Assembly (NCBI GenBank): GCA_039029275.1
Contig: JBCCGL010000013.1
Span: 85,997-149,996, forward strand
DNA: 64,000 bases
Direction of reading: 5' to 3'
Origin: JBCCGL01 sp039029275
GTDB taxonomy: Bacteria; Pseudomonadota; Gammaproteobacteria; JBCCGL01
The position numbers and the translations under genes were made by a program. Shown piece after piece: positions 9,007 through 17,491 of this stretch. Numbering within the stretch: the stretch's first letter is position 1; the number at the start of each line of letters is the position of its first letter. The notes beneath the pieces were generated by a model. It saw only the letters and a program-made list of their open reading frames with translations, did no database searches and was not told the DNA's origin.

Positions 9007-9786
9007 ATGAAAGCAAAGTCGAATAAATCGGCAAAATCCTCATCACTGCCCAAGCTTTTCAGCGAGCGCCGGACAGCGCCTAAAAAGCAAACACGACCCA
9101 AATCACGACCCCGATTAAAGCGGATTTTACTTATTGGCACTTGTGCAATTATAGGGTTGCCGTTGCTTATCGCGTTGATGATTCGGTGGATCGACCCTCC
9201 CTACTCAATGTTTATGTGGCAGCAATCCCGCGCTCTTGGCCAGCAAAAAAGCATTCATCAGGAATGGGTTGACTGGGAATTCATTTCGGACGAACTGAAA
9301 ATCGCGGTAATCGCCGCCGAAGATCAGCGTTTTTTAGAACACTCCGGTTTTGATTGGGATGCTATCGCGCAAACCTGGCAAGCGCGGCAAGCCGGCACAA
9401 GTCGAGGCGGTGCAAGCACAATCTCGCAGCAATTGGCAAAGAATCTGTTTTTATGGTCGGGACAATCCTGGATTCGAAAGGGCATCGAAGCGTGGTTAAC
9501 GGTGGCCATTGAATTGATCGTCCCGAAGCAACGCATCCTGGAGATCTACCTGAACATTGCACAGTGGGGTGACGCTCAGTTCGGAGCCGAAGCTGCCAGC
9601 GAGTTCTTTTTTGCCAAGTCCGCGCGAGAATTAACGCGTTGGGAGGCCGCGCTACTCGCGGCTGTATTGCCTAATCCAGTGATTTATCGCGTCAATGCGC
9701 CGAGTCGATACGTGACCGAACGTCAGCGCTGGATTGTGCGAAATGTCCGCCGCCTCGGTGGACCGGGGTACTTATCTGAACTCTAA
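9007..9786 (+). CDS. mtgA: Monofunctional biosynthetic peptidoglycan transglycosylase, 259 aa
   Basis: Polymerises lipid II into glycan strands. A basic N-terminus (Lys/Arg-rich, residues 1-38) is followed by one membrane anchor (about 40-60). The GT51 domain shows the catalytic Glu in AVIAAEDQRFLEHSGFDWDA, the GGASTISQQLAKNLFL motif and the later QRILEIYLNIAQWG segment. No transpeptidase domain follows, hence monofunctional. The basic cytoplasmic tail is somewhat longer than in E. coli MtgA. Its stop overlaps the stop of the convergent acyl-CoA dehydrogenase gene by 4 nt, leaving no room for an intergenic terminator. Confidence 0.95.
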   Translation: MKAKSNKSAKSSSLPKLFSERRTAPKKQTRPKSRPRLKRILLIGTCAIIGLPLLIALMIRWIDPPYSMFMWQQSRALGQQKSIHQEWVDWEFISDELKIAVIAAEDQRFLEHSGFDWDAIAQTWQARQAGTSRGGASTISQQLAKNLFLWSGQSWIRKGIEAWLTVAIELIVPKQRILEIYLNIAQWGDAQFGAEAASEFFFAKSARELTRWEAALLAAVLPNPVIYRVNAPSRYVTERQRWIVRNVRRLGGPGYLSEL

Positions 9787-11555
9787 AACTGCGCCTCGGC
9801 GAACGTTACCGCAACGTCTGAGCCATTTAGGATGGAGTCGCGCAGACCAAATGCCCTCGGGGTAATTTGCGTTGAATAGAATCGCGCAATATCGATTTTC
9901 GCCTGCAAATACTCGGCATCACCCTCGCCTGCCAACAATTTAGCGTGCGCGTGCGCGGCTGAACGCAGCATCATCCACTGCCCTGCGAGCATACCCATCA
10001 TCATCAAATAATTTACCGACGCGGATGCCGGGAGCGAAGGGCTGTCCTGCGAGAGCATCCATTCGGTTGTCGCCTCAATAGCGGCGATACCGAGCGCAGT
10101 GGTTTCCGCAATTTCGCCGCTGAGTTCCGCAGGCGCTCTTTCTACGCTCTGAAGCATCGCATCAATCAGTTCTTTGACACCCTGACCGCCATCTCGCGCC
10201 AGCTTGCGACCAATCAGGTCATTTGCCTGGATCGCGGTGGTGCCTTCGTAAATTGGCGTGATGCGAGCATCGCGCAGGTGCTGCGCTGCGCCAGTTTCCT
10301 CGATGAACCCCATTCCACCGTGCACCTGCACGCCCAGCGAGCAAAGCTCGACCCCGATTTCACTTGACCAACCCTTCACTAGCGGTGTGAGCAATTCGCC
10401 CCGCCGCTGGCAGAATGCCGCGTAATCTTGATCTTCGTGCCGATCTGCGTGATCAAACACGCCCGCGCATTCCAATCCAAGAAGCCGCATCGCTTCAACC
10501 TGGGAGCGCATCGTCATGAGAATTCGGCGGATGTCGGGGTGGTTAATAATCCCGCGACTGCCGGATTCGCCGGTCAGCATTGCTTTACCTTGCACGCGCT
10601 CAAAGGCGAAATCGCGCGCTTGTTGGTATGCACGCTCGGCCAGAGCGTAGCCTTGTACACCGACACTGTGGCGCGCAATGTTCATCATCGTGAACATATA
10701 CATCAGACCGTGATTTTCTTCCCCCACCAGATACCCAACTGCACCGCCGTTATCGCCATAGGCCATGACTGCCGTCGGGCTGGCGTGAATGCCAAGTTTG
10801 TGTTCAATCGACACGCAATAGGCATCGTTGCGTTCACCCAATGTGCCGTTCTGGTTAAGCAGAAACTTTGGAACAACGAACAACGATATCCCTTTTACAC
10901 CTGCTGGTGCATCAGGCGTTCGCGCAAGAACCAGGTGGACGGTATTTTCGGTGAGATCATGATCACCGTAGGTGATAAAGATTTTTTGTCCGCTCAACAA
11001 ATAGTGGTCACCGTTAGGTTTTGCAGAGGTGCGAATGGACGCGAGATCGGTCCCCGCCTGCGATTCGGTGAGGTTCATGGTTCCGGTCCACTCACCACTG
11101 ATCATTTTTTCCAGAAATGTATCTTTAAGAAAATCGGAACCGTGGCTGTGGATCGCGTCAATCGCTCCCTGAGTCAGCAGGGGACATAGCGCAAACGACA
11201 TATTCGCGGCATTCCACATTTCCATGACAGCAGCTGATACTAAACGCGGCATCCCCTGCCCGCCGTATTCAGGATCAAATCCGAGACTTTGCCAGCCGTT
11301 TGCCGAGAACTGTTGGTAGGCTTCACGCCACCCTTCTACCGTTTTGACGCCATCCTCGGTCCATTGCGCTCCATCCTGATCACCCTTCCAGTTAATAGGC
11401 GCCAAAATATCATTGGCAAACTTGCCCGCTTCCTCAACGATCGTGTTGATCAAATCTGGGGTAGCATCTGCAAATCCGGGAAGTTGAGCGACGCGGTCGC
11501 TGCCGGTGACTTCTAGGGCAAACTGGATATCGTTGACAGGCGCAACATAGGCCAT
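9783..11555 (-). CDS. Acyl-CoA dehydrogenase with extended C-terminal domain, 590 aa
   Basis: FAD enzyme that introduces the alpha-beta double bond in acyl-CoA and reduces ETF. Recognisable parts are the FAD/substrate-binding middle region (WTGTMNLTESQAGTDL and GQKIFITYGDHD), the C-terminal four-helix bundle (VQVHGGMGFIEETGAAQ) and the catalytic Glu in RITPIYEGTTAIQ. The roughly 590-residue size and additional C-terminal helical domain place it in the FadE5/DmdC-like group rather than the 380-residue short-chain type. The start is set at the ATG at 11555, because GGAG lies 7 nt before it; a GTG two codons upstream would overlap that box. Chain-length specificity cannot be read from sequence; DmdC-type activity on a DMSP-derived thioester is an alternative. 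Confidence 0.93.
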   Translation of the reverse strand: MAYVAPVNDIQFALEVTGSDRVAQLPGFADATPDLINTIVEEAGKFANDILAPINWKGDQDGAQWTEDGVKTVEGWREAYQQFSANGWQSLGFDPEYGGQGMPRLVSAAVMEMWNAANMSFALCPLLTQGAIDAIHSHGSDFLKDTFLEKMISGEWTGTMNLTESQAGTDLASIRTSAKPNGDHYLLSGQKIFITYGDHDLTENTVHLVLARTPDAPAGVKGISLFVVPKFLLNQNGTLGERNDAYCVSIEHKLGIHASPTAVMAYGDNGGAVGYLVGEENHGLMYMFTMMNIARHSVGVQGYALAERAYQQARDFAFERVQGKAMLTGESGSRGIINHPDIRRILMTMRSQVEAMRLLGLECAGVFDHADRHEDQDYAAFCQRRGELLTPLVKGWSSEIGVELCSLGVQVHGGMGFIEETGAAQHLRDARITPIYEGTTAIQANDLIGRKLARDGGQGVKELIDAMLQSVERAPAELSGEIAETTALGIAAIEATTEWMLSQDSPSLPASASVNYLMMMGMLAGQWMMLRSAAHAHAKLLAGEGDAEYLQAKIDIARFYSTQITPRAFGLRDSILNGSDVAVTFAEAQF

Positions 11556-11587
11556 AAACACGCTCCGAACAAATGACGAAATTGGTG

Positions 11588-11593
11588 ATTATA
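11588..11593 (-). promoter_or_regulatory. Candidate -10 element for the acyl-CoA dehydrogenase gene
   Basis: TATAAT reads perfectly on the minus strand, 32 nt upstream of the ATG at 11555. No good -35 is visible at the usual distance, so confidence is limited. Confidence 0.35.
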
Positions 11594-11622
11594 GCGCTAC
11601 CGGTAGCGTGGCAGCAGTGGTA

Positions 11623-11644
11623 GCGCGGTGCGAATGCACCGCGC
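11623..11644. other. Perfect GC-rich hairpin downstream of etfA
   Basis: GCGCGGTGC (11623-11631), loop GAAT, then the exact complement GCACCGCGC (11636-11644). It lies between the end of etfA and the start of the acyl-CoA dehydrogenase gene, where an operon boundary would fall. No T-run follows on either strand, so if it terminates etfBA transcripts it is not a canonical intrinsic terminator. Confidence 0.5.
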
Positions 11645-11684
11645 GATGATTACAAAAGTTTAACCCGGTTAGGGATCGAAGGTA

Positions 11685-12611
11685 CTAGCCGAGAGCTGAG
11701 TCGAGTTCCGGAACTGCTTCGAACAAGTCAGCAACCAGACCGTAATCGGCTACCTGGAAGATCGGCGCGTCTTCGTCTTTATTAATCGCGACGATCACTT
11801 TGCTGTCTTTCATACCGGCCAAATGCTGAATTGCACCGGAGATACCGACTGCAATGTAGAGATCTGGTGCGACGATTTTACCGGTCTGGCCAACCTGATA
11901 ATCGTTGGGAACAAATCCTGCGTCCACTGCTGCACGCGACGCACCTACAGCTGCGCCCAATTTGTCGGCAATGTTGTCCAACATCGGGAAGTTGTCGCCA
12001 CTTTGCATTCCACGACCACCTGAGACGACAATGCGCGCACTGGTGAGCTCAGGCCGTTCGGAAACGGTCAGGTCTTCTCCGATGAACTTAACCAGATCGC
12101 TGATCTCGGACGCAGCGATATTTTCAACCGCCGCACCACCACTGGATTCAGCGTCTTCGAAAGACGTGGTGCGAACCGAAATCACCTTGGTTGCATCGGT
12201 GCTTTGAACCGTTGCCATTGCGTTGCCCGCGTAAATCGGTCGAACAAACGTGTCTTCAGATTGAATTTCGGTGATGTCTGAAATGCCCGCCACGTCGAGC
12301 AGTGCGGCAACGCGCGGCATGATGTTTTTTCCGTAGGCAGTCGCGGGAAAAAGAATGTGGCTGTAATCACCTGCCATTCCAACGATCAACGCTGCGACGT
12401 TTTCGGCAACCCCGTGATCGTATCCTGCATCATCGGCAACCAGCACCTTGCTGACTCCCGAGATAGCGGCGGCCGCGTTGCCGGCGTCGGTGCAACCACT
12501 GCCCGCAACGAGTACTGTAACCTCTCCCAGCTGGGTAGCGGCTGTGACAACATTCAAGGTGGCATCGGCAATCGATGCGTTATCGTGTTCTGCTACTACA
12601 AGTACGCTCAT
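11685..12611 (-). CDS. etfA: Electron transfer flavoprotein alpha subunit, 308 aa
   Basis: Large ETF subunit, binding the FAD that collects electrons from acyl-CoA dehydrogenases. The C-terminal FAD-binding half holds the ETF-alpha signature: VVSGGRGMQSGDNF, AVGASRAAVDAGFVPND, QVGQTGKIVAPDLYIAVGISGAIQHLAGM and INKDEDAPIFQVADYGLV. The N-terminal domain is the usual nucleotide-binding-like fold without extension. It lies 9 nt after etfB on the same strand, the standard etfBA order. Together with the ETF-QO at 5195 it completes the electron route to ubiquinone. Confidence 0.98.
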   Translation of the reverse strand: MSVLVVAEHDNASIADATLNVVTAATQLGEVTVLVAGSGCTDAGNAAAAISGVSKVLVADDAGYDHGVAENVAALIVGMAGDYSHILFPATAYGKNIMPRVAALLDVAGISDITEIQSEDTFVRPIYAGNAMATVQSTDATKVISVRTTSFEDAESSGGAAVENIAASEISDLVKFIGEDLTVSERPELTSARIVVSGGRGMQSGDNFPMLDNIADKLGAAVGASRAAVDAGFVPNDYQVGQTGKIVAPDLYIAVGISGAIQHLAGMKDSKVIVAINKDEDAPIFQVADYGLVADLFEAVPELDSALG

Positions 12612-12620
12612 GTCGATCCC

Positions 12621-13370
12621 CTAAATAACTTTCGCTTCATCGCGCAGTTTTTCAACAAGCTCCGCGACACTGTTTACGATGACACCAGCTTGACGTGCGG
12701 GTGGCTCTTCTACCTTGAGCGTTTTCAAACGCGGGGTGATGTCGATGCCGAGTTCATCGACCGGAATAACATCCAGCGGCTTTTTCTTTGCCTTCATGAT
12801 GTTGGGGAGCTTCGCGTAGCGTGGCTCGTTAAGGCGAAGGTCTGCGGTGATCACCGCTGGAAGTTTGTAATCCAGGGTTTCGAGACCACCGTCGACTTCA
12901 CGCGTGACTTTCATGGATTCACCGCCAACTTCAACGTTTGAGGCGAATGTCGCCTGCGGCCAACCGAGCATTGCAGACAGCATCTGGCCGGTTTGATTGC
13001 AATCGTCATCAATTGCCTGCTTGCCGAGAATGACGAGCTGAGGTTGCTCGCGTTCAACGACAGCCTTAAGCAGCTTTGCAACCGCGAGAGGTTCAAGTTC
13101 CTGATCGGTCTCGACCAAAATGCCGCGCTCTGCTCCCATAGCCAGCGCGGTGCGGATAGTTTCCTGGCTCTGTGAGACACCCAATGAAACCGCAACTACT
13201 TCACTGGCGACGCCAGCTTCCTGCAGGCGGATGGCCTCTTCGACTGCTATTTCGTCAAAGGGGTTCATCGACATCTTCACATTGGCTAATTCAACACCAG
13301 AGTTATCGGATTTGACCCGAACCTTGACGTTGTAGTCCAGTACGCGTTTCACCGCGACGAGCACTTTCAT
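12621..13370 (-). CDS. etfB: Electron transfer flavoprotein beta subunit, 249 aa
   Basis: Small ETF subunit carrying AMP. The beginning MKVLVAVKRVLDYNVKVRV and the conserved NPFDEIAVEEAIRL are typical, as is the ETF-beta signature VTREVDGGLETLDYKLPAVITADLRLNEPRY cut across residues about 160-190. It is the first gene of the etfBA operon; GAGGA about 8 nt upstream of the ATG is a good ribosome binding site. The 171-nt region upstream, shared with the end of the GGDEF-EAL gene, must hold its promoter, but I cannot pick a clear one. Confidence 0.98.
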   Translation of the reverse strand: MKVLVAVKRVLDYNVKVRVKSDNSGVELANVKMSMNPFDEIAVEEAIRLQEAGVASEVVAVSLGVSQSQETIRTALAMGAERGILVETDQELEPLAVAKLLKAVVEREQPQLVILGKQAIDDDCNQTGQMLSAMLGWPQATFASNVEVGGESMKVTREVDGGLETLDYKLPAVITADLRLNEPRYAKLPNIMKAKKKPLDVIPVDELGIDITPRLKTLKVEEPPARQAGVIVNSVAELVEKLRDEAKVI

Positions 13371-13541
13371 TTCGACGTTCCTCAGTAATTTTCAGACAGT
13401 AACCGCAGCAATGCACCGCAGCCGAAAAATGGGCCGCAATGCTACTCATTTTTAGCCGCCTCAGCAATCGAATTAATGGGAAAACCTGTCGGTGTCGCGT
13501 TACCGCAACGAAGATTCGCTTTTGCTGAATGATATAAACGC

Positions 13542-16067
13542 TCAGGTGGAGCGGGAAACCGAGACAGTATTAATCAATTTGGGACTCTCAATCGCAAATC
13601 CTTGCACGTAATCGACGTCAAGCTTAGCCAGTTTGGCCCGGGTTTCGGGGGTTTCAACCCACTCAGCAATCACTTTCTTGCCCATCAGATGTGAGATGTG
13701 GGTAATCGCCGACACCATCGCGCGATCGGACGTGTCTTCGAGCATGTTTTGCACAAACTGCCCGTCAATTTTCACGTAGTGCACCGGCAGTGCCTTTAGA
13801 TACGCAAACGACGAGAGGCCGCTGCCGAAATCATCCAGCGCGAAGCGAAATCCGGTGTTGCGCAGAATCTCCAGAAAATGACGCGCACGGGTTATGTTGG
13901 TGATCGCAGCCGTTTCTGTAATTTCGAAGCAAATCTTCTCTGCCGGAATTTTAGTGCGCTGCAGTTGATAGGATATAAACGCCGGGAATTCTTCATCTGT
14001 CAACGATTGTCCAGAGAGATTAATCGAACACATCTCAAGCTTGCGGAGTTCTTCCGGGTTATTCGCCAACCATGTGAGCATCTGGTTGATAACCCAGCGA
14101 TCGATTCTCGGTGCGATATGAAACTTTTCCGCTGCGGGCAGAAAATTGTCCGGCAGAACGGGTTCGTCGTTATCGCCTACCATTCGAATCAGAATTTCGT
14201 AGTGGCCACTGGTGGGCAGACCGTTCGTTAGCGCGAACGATTGTCTATACAGTTGAAAGCGATTCTCATCGAGTGCGCGATTGATCCGCGAAACCCAGTG
14301 GCTGTCATCTTCGGGTTCGGGCAGCGCGCTTTGCCCTTGGTACACCTGCACACGATTGCCGCCCTGCTTTTTGGCCGCGTAGCAAGATCGATCTGCCATT
14401 TGTAAGACGCTGAGGGCGTCGCGGGTTTCGGCATTCACGATGGCGATGCCAATACTCGTGCTTATCTTGAAAGTACGACCCTCCCACGTGAAATCAAGGT
14501 CGCGAATCCCTTCTCGTACCAGCGTCGCAACACGTCGAGCTTCCTGCAGTGAACAATACTCCATCAGGATTCCAAACTCGTCGCCACCCAGTCGTGCGAG
14601 GGTATCTCGTTGGCGAGTGACACTTTTCAGGACGCCGTTGAGTTTTCGAAGGAGTTGATCGCCAGCTCGGTGACCACAACTGTCGTTGATTACTTTAAAT
14701 TGATCGAGATCGAGAAAACAAAGCGCATGCTCTGCTCTTTTCTCGCGAGCATTTTCTACCGATCGAATCAGGCGTTGCTCAAATTCCCGCCGGTTGCACA
14801 TCCCGGTTAAATAATCGTGCGATGCCTGATAACCCAGTTTATTCGAACGACGCTGCTGTCGGGTCACATCGATCACCACCGCATCGATCGCGAGAATTTG
14901 CCCGTCGTTGGCGAAAGTGGCACGCCCCTGTTCACGCACCCATCGCGTTTCTTCACTTGCCGTGATGATTCGGTAGGTGATGTCGTAATGTCGTTTGGCA
15001 CTCAACGCCGTATTTATCGCACTCCAGGTACGAACCTTGTCGTCAGGATGCGTCACTTCACGCATCACCGCAATCTTGCGCCCGATCACGTCTTCTGGAT
15101 GTCCGCCACAGAGTGTCCGATAGCCTTCATTGACATAATCGGTTATCCAGGTCTCTTCCTTGTGCATACGATAGATAACAGTGTCAGGCAATTGATCGAC
15201 CAGCGATGCGAGATCAACCTTGTGTGCCTGGTCAGCGGACAGAGTGTGCACGCTAACGACGAAACAGTTGGCTTCGCGGTTTTGATCCATCGAGATTTCA
15301 ATACATGACTGGCGCGCCGGTTTGCCTGGCTTGCGAAACATGGCGTCAAATTGAACACGGTTGGTGTCGCCCGCACGCAGAGGTGCAATCAAACCGGTAA
15401 ATTCAATCAGGTCGACCGACGCCAGAAAACTCATGAAAGATCCGGATGCCGAATGCAACTGAATACTGCGGTCAGCGCCGCTTGATCCGTGGCATTGGTA
15501 CAACACGTCGAGTGAATCCGCGTCAAGCAAGTAGATGTCGCGATCGATCGTCGCACCGAGTTCGAATCGTTGCGTGGGAATGGGCGCCCGGTAACTGTCG
15601 ATCACGTGCCCGGCTATATGCCCAAGGCGAATAAACGCCTTGCGCTGTGACAAAGACAGGCCGCCGGTCTGATCGTCAAAAACAGCCAGCATACCAATCG
15701 ACATGCCGTCAGTTACTAATGGCGCCCCGTTGAAGTAGCGTAAATACGGTGCGCGATTAACCAATGCGTTGTCGTAGAAATGGTGATCAAGCGACAGATC
15801 AGTCACTTCATTCATATCCGGCTGTGCTAACGCAGCGCCACAAATATCGGTTAGCGCGTCGGTCTGATCAACGGCTTCCAACCCGTTGGACGACACGATC
15901 CAGCGATTTCTCTCTTCGATGTGCGCGACCAAAGCGAAAGGCATTTTGGTGATTTCCTGCGCACGACGAACGAGCGAATCGAAGAACTCGTCCGGTGGCA
16001 GGCTGGTAAACACACTGGCCCGTTTTAGCGGCGTGACCGCTTGTCGCGATTTGTTTTTTACAAGCAT
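13542..16067 (-). CDS. GAF-PAS-GGDEF-EAL cyclic-di-GMP protein, 841 aa
   Basis: Signalling protein with both synthesis and degradation domains for cyclic di-GMP. Residues about 20-165 resemble a GAF domain (FTSLPPDEFFDSLVRRAQ, GAPLVTDGMSIGMLAVFD). Two PAS-like regions follow (about 180-290 and 290-410; WITDYVNEGYRTLCGG). The GGDEF domain has an intact LARLGGDEFGIL, with RQRD upstream fitting the RxxD inhibitory site. The EAL domain reads YEILIRM in place of EAL but keeps NLSGQSL, FEITETA, DDFGSGLSSFAYLK and KVIAEWVET, so both activities look possible. No membrane segment is visible; it should sense a cytoplasmic cue. It sits alone between etfB and the thiolase gene. Confidence 0.93.
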   Translation of the reverse strand: MLVKNKSRQAVTPLKRASVFTSLPPDEFFDSLVRRAQEITKMPFALVAHIEERNRWIVSSNGLEAVDQTDALTDICGAALAQPDMNEVTDLSLDHHFYDNALVNRAPYLRYFNGAPLVTDGMSIGMLAVFDDQTGGLSLSQRKAFIRLGHIAGHVIDSYRAPIPTQRFELGATIDRDIYLLDADSLDVLYQCHGSSGADRSIQLHSASGSFMSFLASVDLIEFTGLIAPLRAGDTNRVQFDAMFRKPGKPARQSCIEISMDQNREANCFVVSVHTLSADQAHKVDLASLVDQLPDTVIYRMHKEETWITDYVNEGYRTLCGGHPEDVIGRKIAVMREVTHPDDKVRTWSAINTALSAKRHYDITYRIITASEETRWVREQGRATFANDGQILAIDAVVIDVTRQQRRSNKLGYQASHDYLTGMCNRREFEQRLIRSVENAREKRAEHALCFLDLDQFKVINDSCGHRAGDQLLRKLNGVLKSVTRQRDTLARLGGDEFGILMEYCSLQEARRVATLVREGIRDLDFTWEGRTFKISTSIGIAIVNAETRDALSVLQMADRSCYAAKKQGGNRVQVYQGQSALPEPEDDSHWVSRINRALDENRFQLYRQSFALTNGLPTSGHYEILIRMVGDNDEPVLPDNFLPAAEKFHIAPRIDRWVINQMLTWLANNPEELRKLEMCSINLSGQSLTDEEFPAFISYQLQRTKIPAEKICFEITETAAITNITRARHFLEILRNTGFRFALDDFGSGLSSFAYLKALPVHYVKIDGQFVQNMLEDTSDRAMVSAITHISHLMGKKVIAEWVETPETRAKLAKLDVDYVQGFAIESPKLINTVSVSRST

Positions 16068-16163
16068 TTGTTGCCCGTTTCAGATCTAATCAAACGCTCA
16101 ATTTGAATGTAACGTAAGCCTAAACATCATGAATATTGTATAACAATCTGATATTTATGTACT

Positions 16164-17447
16164 TTACGCACTTTCTAGCACAGCGGAAAGTCCCATTCCA
16201 CCTGCCGTGCAGACCGAGATTAACCCCCGACCACCGGTTGTGCCAGATAAAATTTTAGCCAGAGTGGCGACAATCCGCGCGCCAGTGGCTGCAAAAGGAT
16301 GCCCCACCGCCAAACTGCTGCCGTTAATATTTAGCTTATTACGATCAATTGACCCCAATACATCTTTACGCTGAAGTCGCTGCCTGCAGTATTCCTCGCT
16401 TTCCCACGCTTTCAACGTACACAGCACCTGCGCGGCAAACGCCTCGTGAATCTCAAAGTGGGTGAAGTCGTCAAAACCGAGTTTCGCGCTTTTGAGCATA
16501 TCGCTTACCGCAACCGCCGGCGCCATCAGCAAACCTTCTCCAGCAACGTAATCGACGGCTGCCGTGCGAGATTCGGTCAACCATGCCAGCACCGGAAGAC
16601 CGTGCTTTTTCGCCCACGCTTCAGACGCGATCAGCACACTTGAGGCTCCATCCGTCAACGGCGTGCTGTTACCTGCAGTAAGGGTTGCACGATCGGTTTT
16701 ATCGAACACCGTCCGCAACGTTGCCATCTTTTCGATACTGGCGTCGTCGCGCAGGTTGTTATCGCGCACGATGCCAGCACACGGCACCAGTAAATCGTCA
16801 AAAAACCCGGCACTGTAAGCCGCGCTCGCTTTATTGTGGCTCGTGACGGCTAATTCATCTTGCGCCGCACGGTCGATTCCCCATTCCTGTGCCATGCGTT
16901 CACAGTGCTGGCCCATACTCAACAGCGTACGCGGCTCCGCGACAGACGGCGGCTGTGGAATCAGTTCTTTAGGGCTGAAACCTTGAAACAGCTTGAACTT
17001 TGATTTGATGTCGCGTGCGCGACCCAATCCCACCAAACGCTGAGCGAATTTACGGCCAAAGACAATGGGTGCATCACTGGTTGTATCGCTACCTGCCGCA
17101 ATCGCGCATTCGATCTGGCCGGTCGCAATCTTTCCCGCGCTGCTGAGCACCGCCTGAAGGCTGGTGCCACACGCCTGTTGCATCGTAATCGCCGGAGAAA
17201 GTGGCGATAAGTCAGTGCTCTGGATCGCCTCGCGGGTAAGGTTCCAGTCCTTAGAGTGCGTGATAACGGCGCCGCCGCTGACTTCATCGATCACCTCGCC
17301 CTTGAGGCTGTACTTGTCCGACAAGCCTTGAATGGCAGTCGACATCATGTCGAGATTGGTCAACTCGGAGTAAGCGGAGTTTGAGCGACAAAATGGCGTC
17401 CGCACTCCGCCGATTACGGCAACGGGTCGCAACGTTTTTCTAGCCAT
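16164..17447 (-). CDS. fadI: Acetyl-CoA C-acyltransferase, FadI-like thiolase, 427 aa
   Basis: Cleaves 3-ketoacyl-CoA to acetyl-CoA and a shortened acyl-CoA. The thiolase active residues are in place: the nucleophilic Cys in MQQACGTSLQAVLS, the His in FEIHEAFAAQ and NGSSLAVGHPFAATGARI, and the second Cys in SVCTAGGMGLSAVLE. The 427-residue length and pairing with the FadJ-like gene 44 nt upstream support the FadI/trifunctional beta-type subunit rather than a biosynthetic acetoacetyl-CoA thiolase. The two genes read as a fadJ-fadI operon. The symbol is by analogy; the true chain-length range is unknown. Confidence 0.88.
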   Translation of the reverse strand: MARKTLRPVAVIGGVRTPFCRSNSAYSELTNLDMMSTAIQGLSDKYSLKGEVIDEVSGGAVITHSKDWNLTREAIQSTDLSPLSPAITMQQACGTSLQAVLSSAGKIATGQIECAIAAGSDTTSDAPIVFGRKFAQRLVGLGRARDIKSKFKLFQGFSPKELIPQPPSVAEPRTLLSMGQHCERMAQEWGIDRAAQDELAVTSHNKASAAYSAGFFDDLLVPCAGIVRDNNLRDDASIEKMATLRTVFDKTDRATLTAGNSTPLTDGASSVLIASEAWAKKHGLPVLAWLTESRTAAVDYVAGEGLLMAPAVAVSDMLKSAKLGFDDFTHFEIHEAFAAQVLCTLKAWESEEYCRQRLQRKDVLGSIDRNKLNINGSSLAVGHPFAATGARIVATLAKILSGTTGGRGLISVCTAGGMGLSAVLESA

Positions 17448-17491
17448 AAGGAGATCTCTTGGTGTGCTGTCTGAAGCAGTAATTTAAAAAT

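Noticed and set aside
10428..11189. Long 253-codon plus-strand frame opposite the acyl-CoA dehydrogenase gene
   Set aside because: It lies wholly on the antisense strand of a strongly conserved gene, and its composition is that of a frame shadow.
12357..12941. 194-codon plus-strand frame across etfA/etfB
   Set aside because: Antisense shadow of two highly conserved genes.
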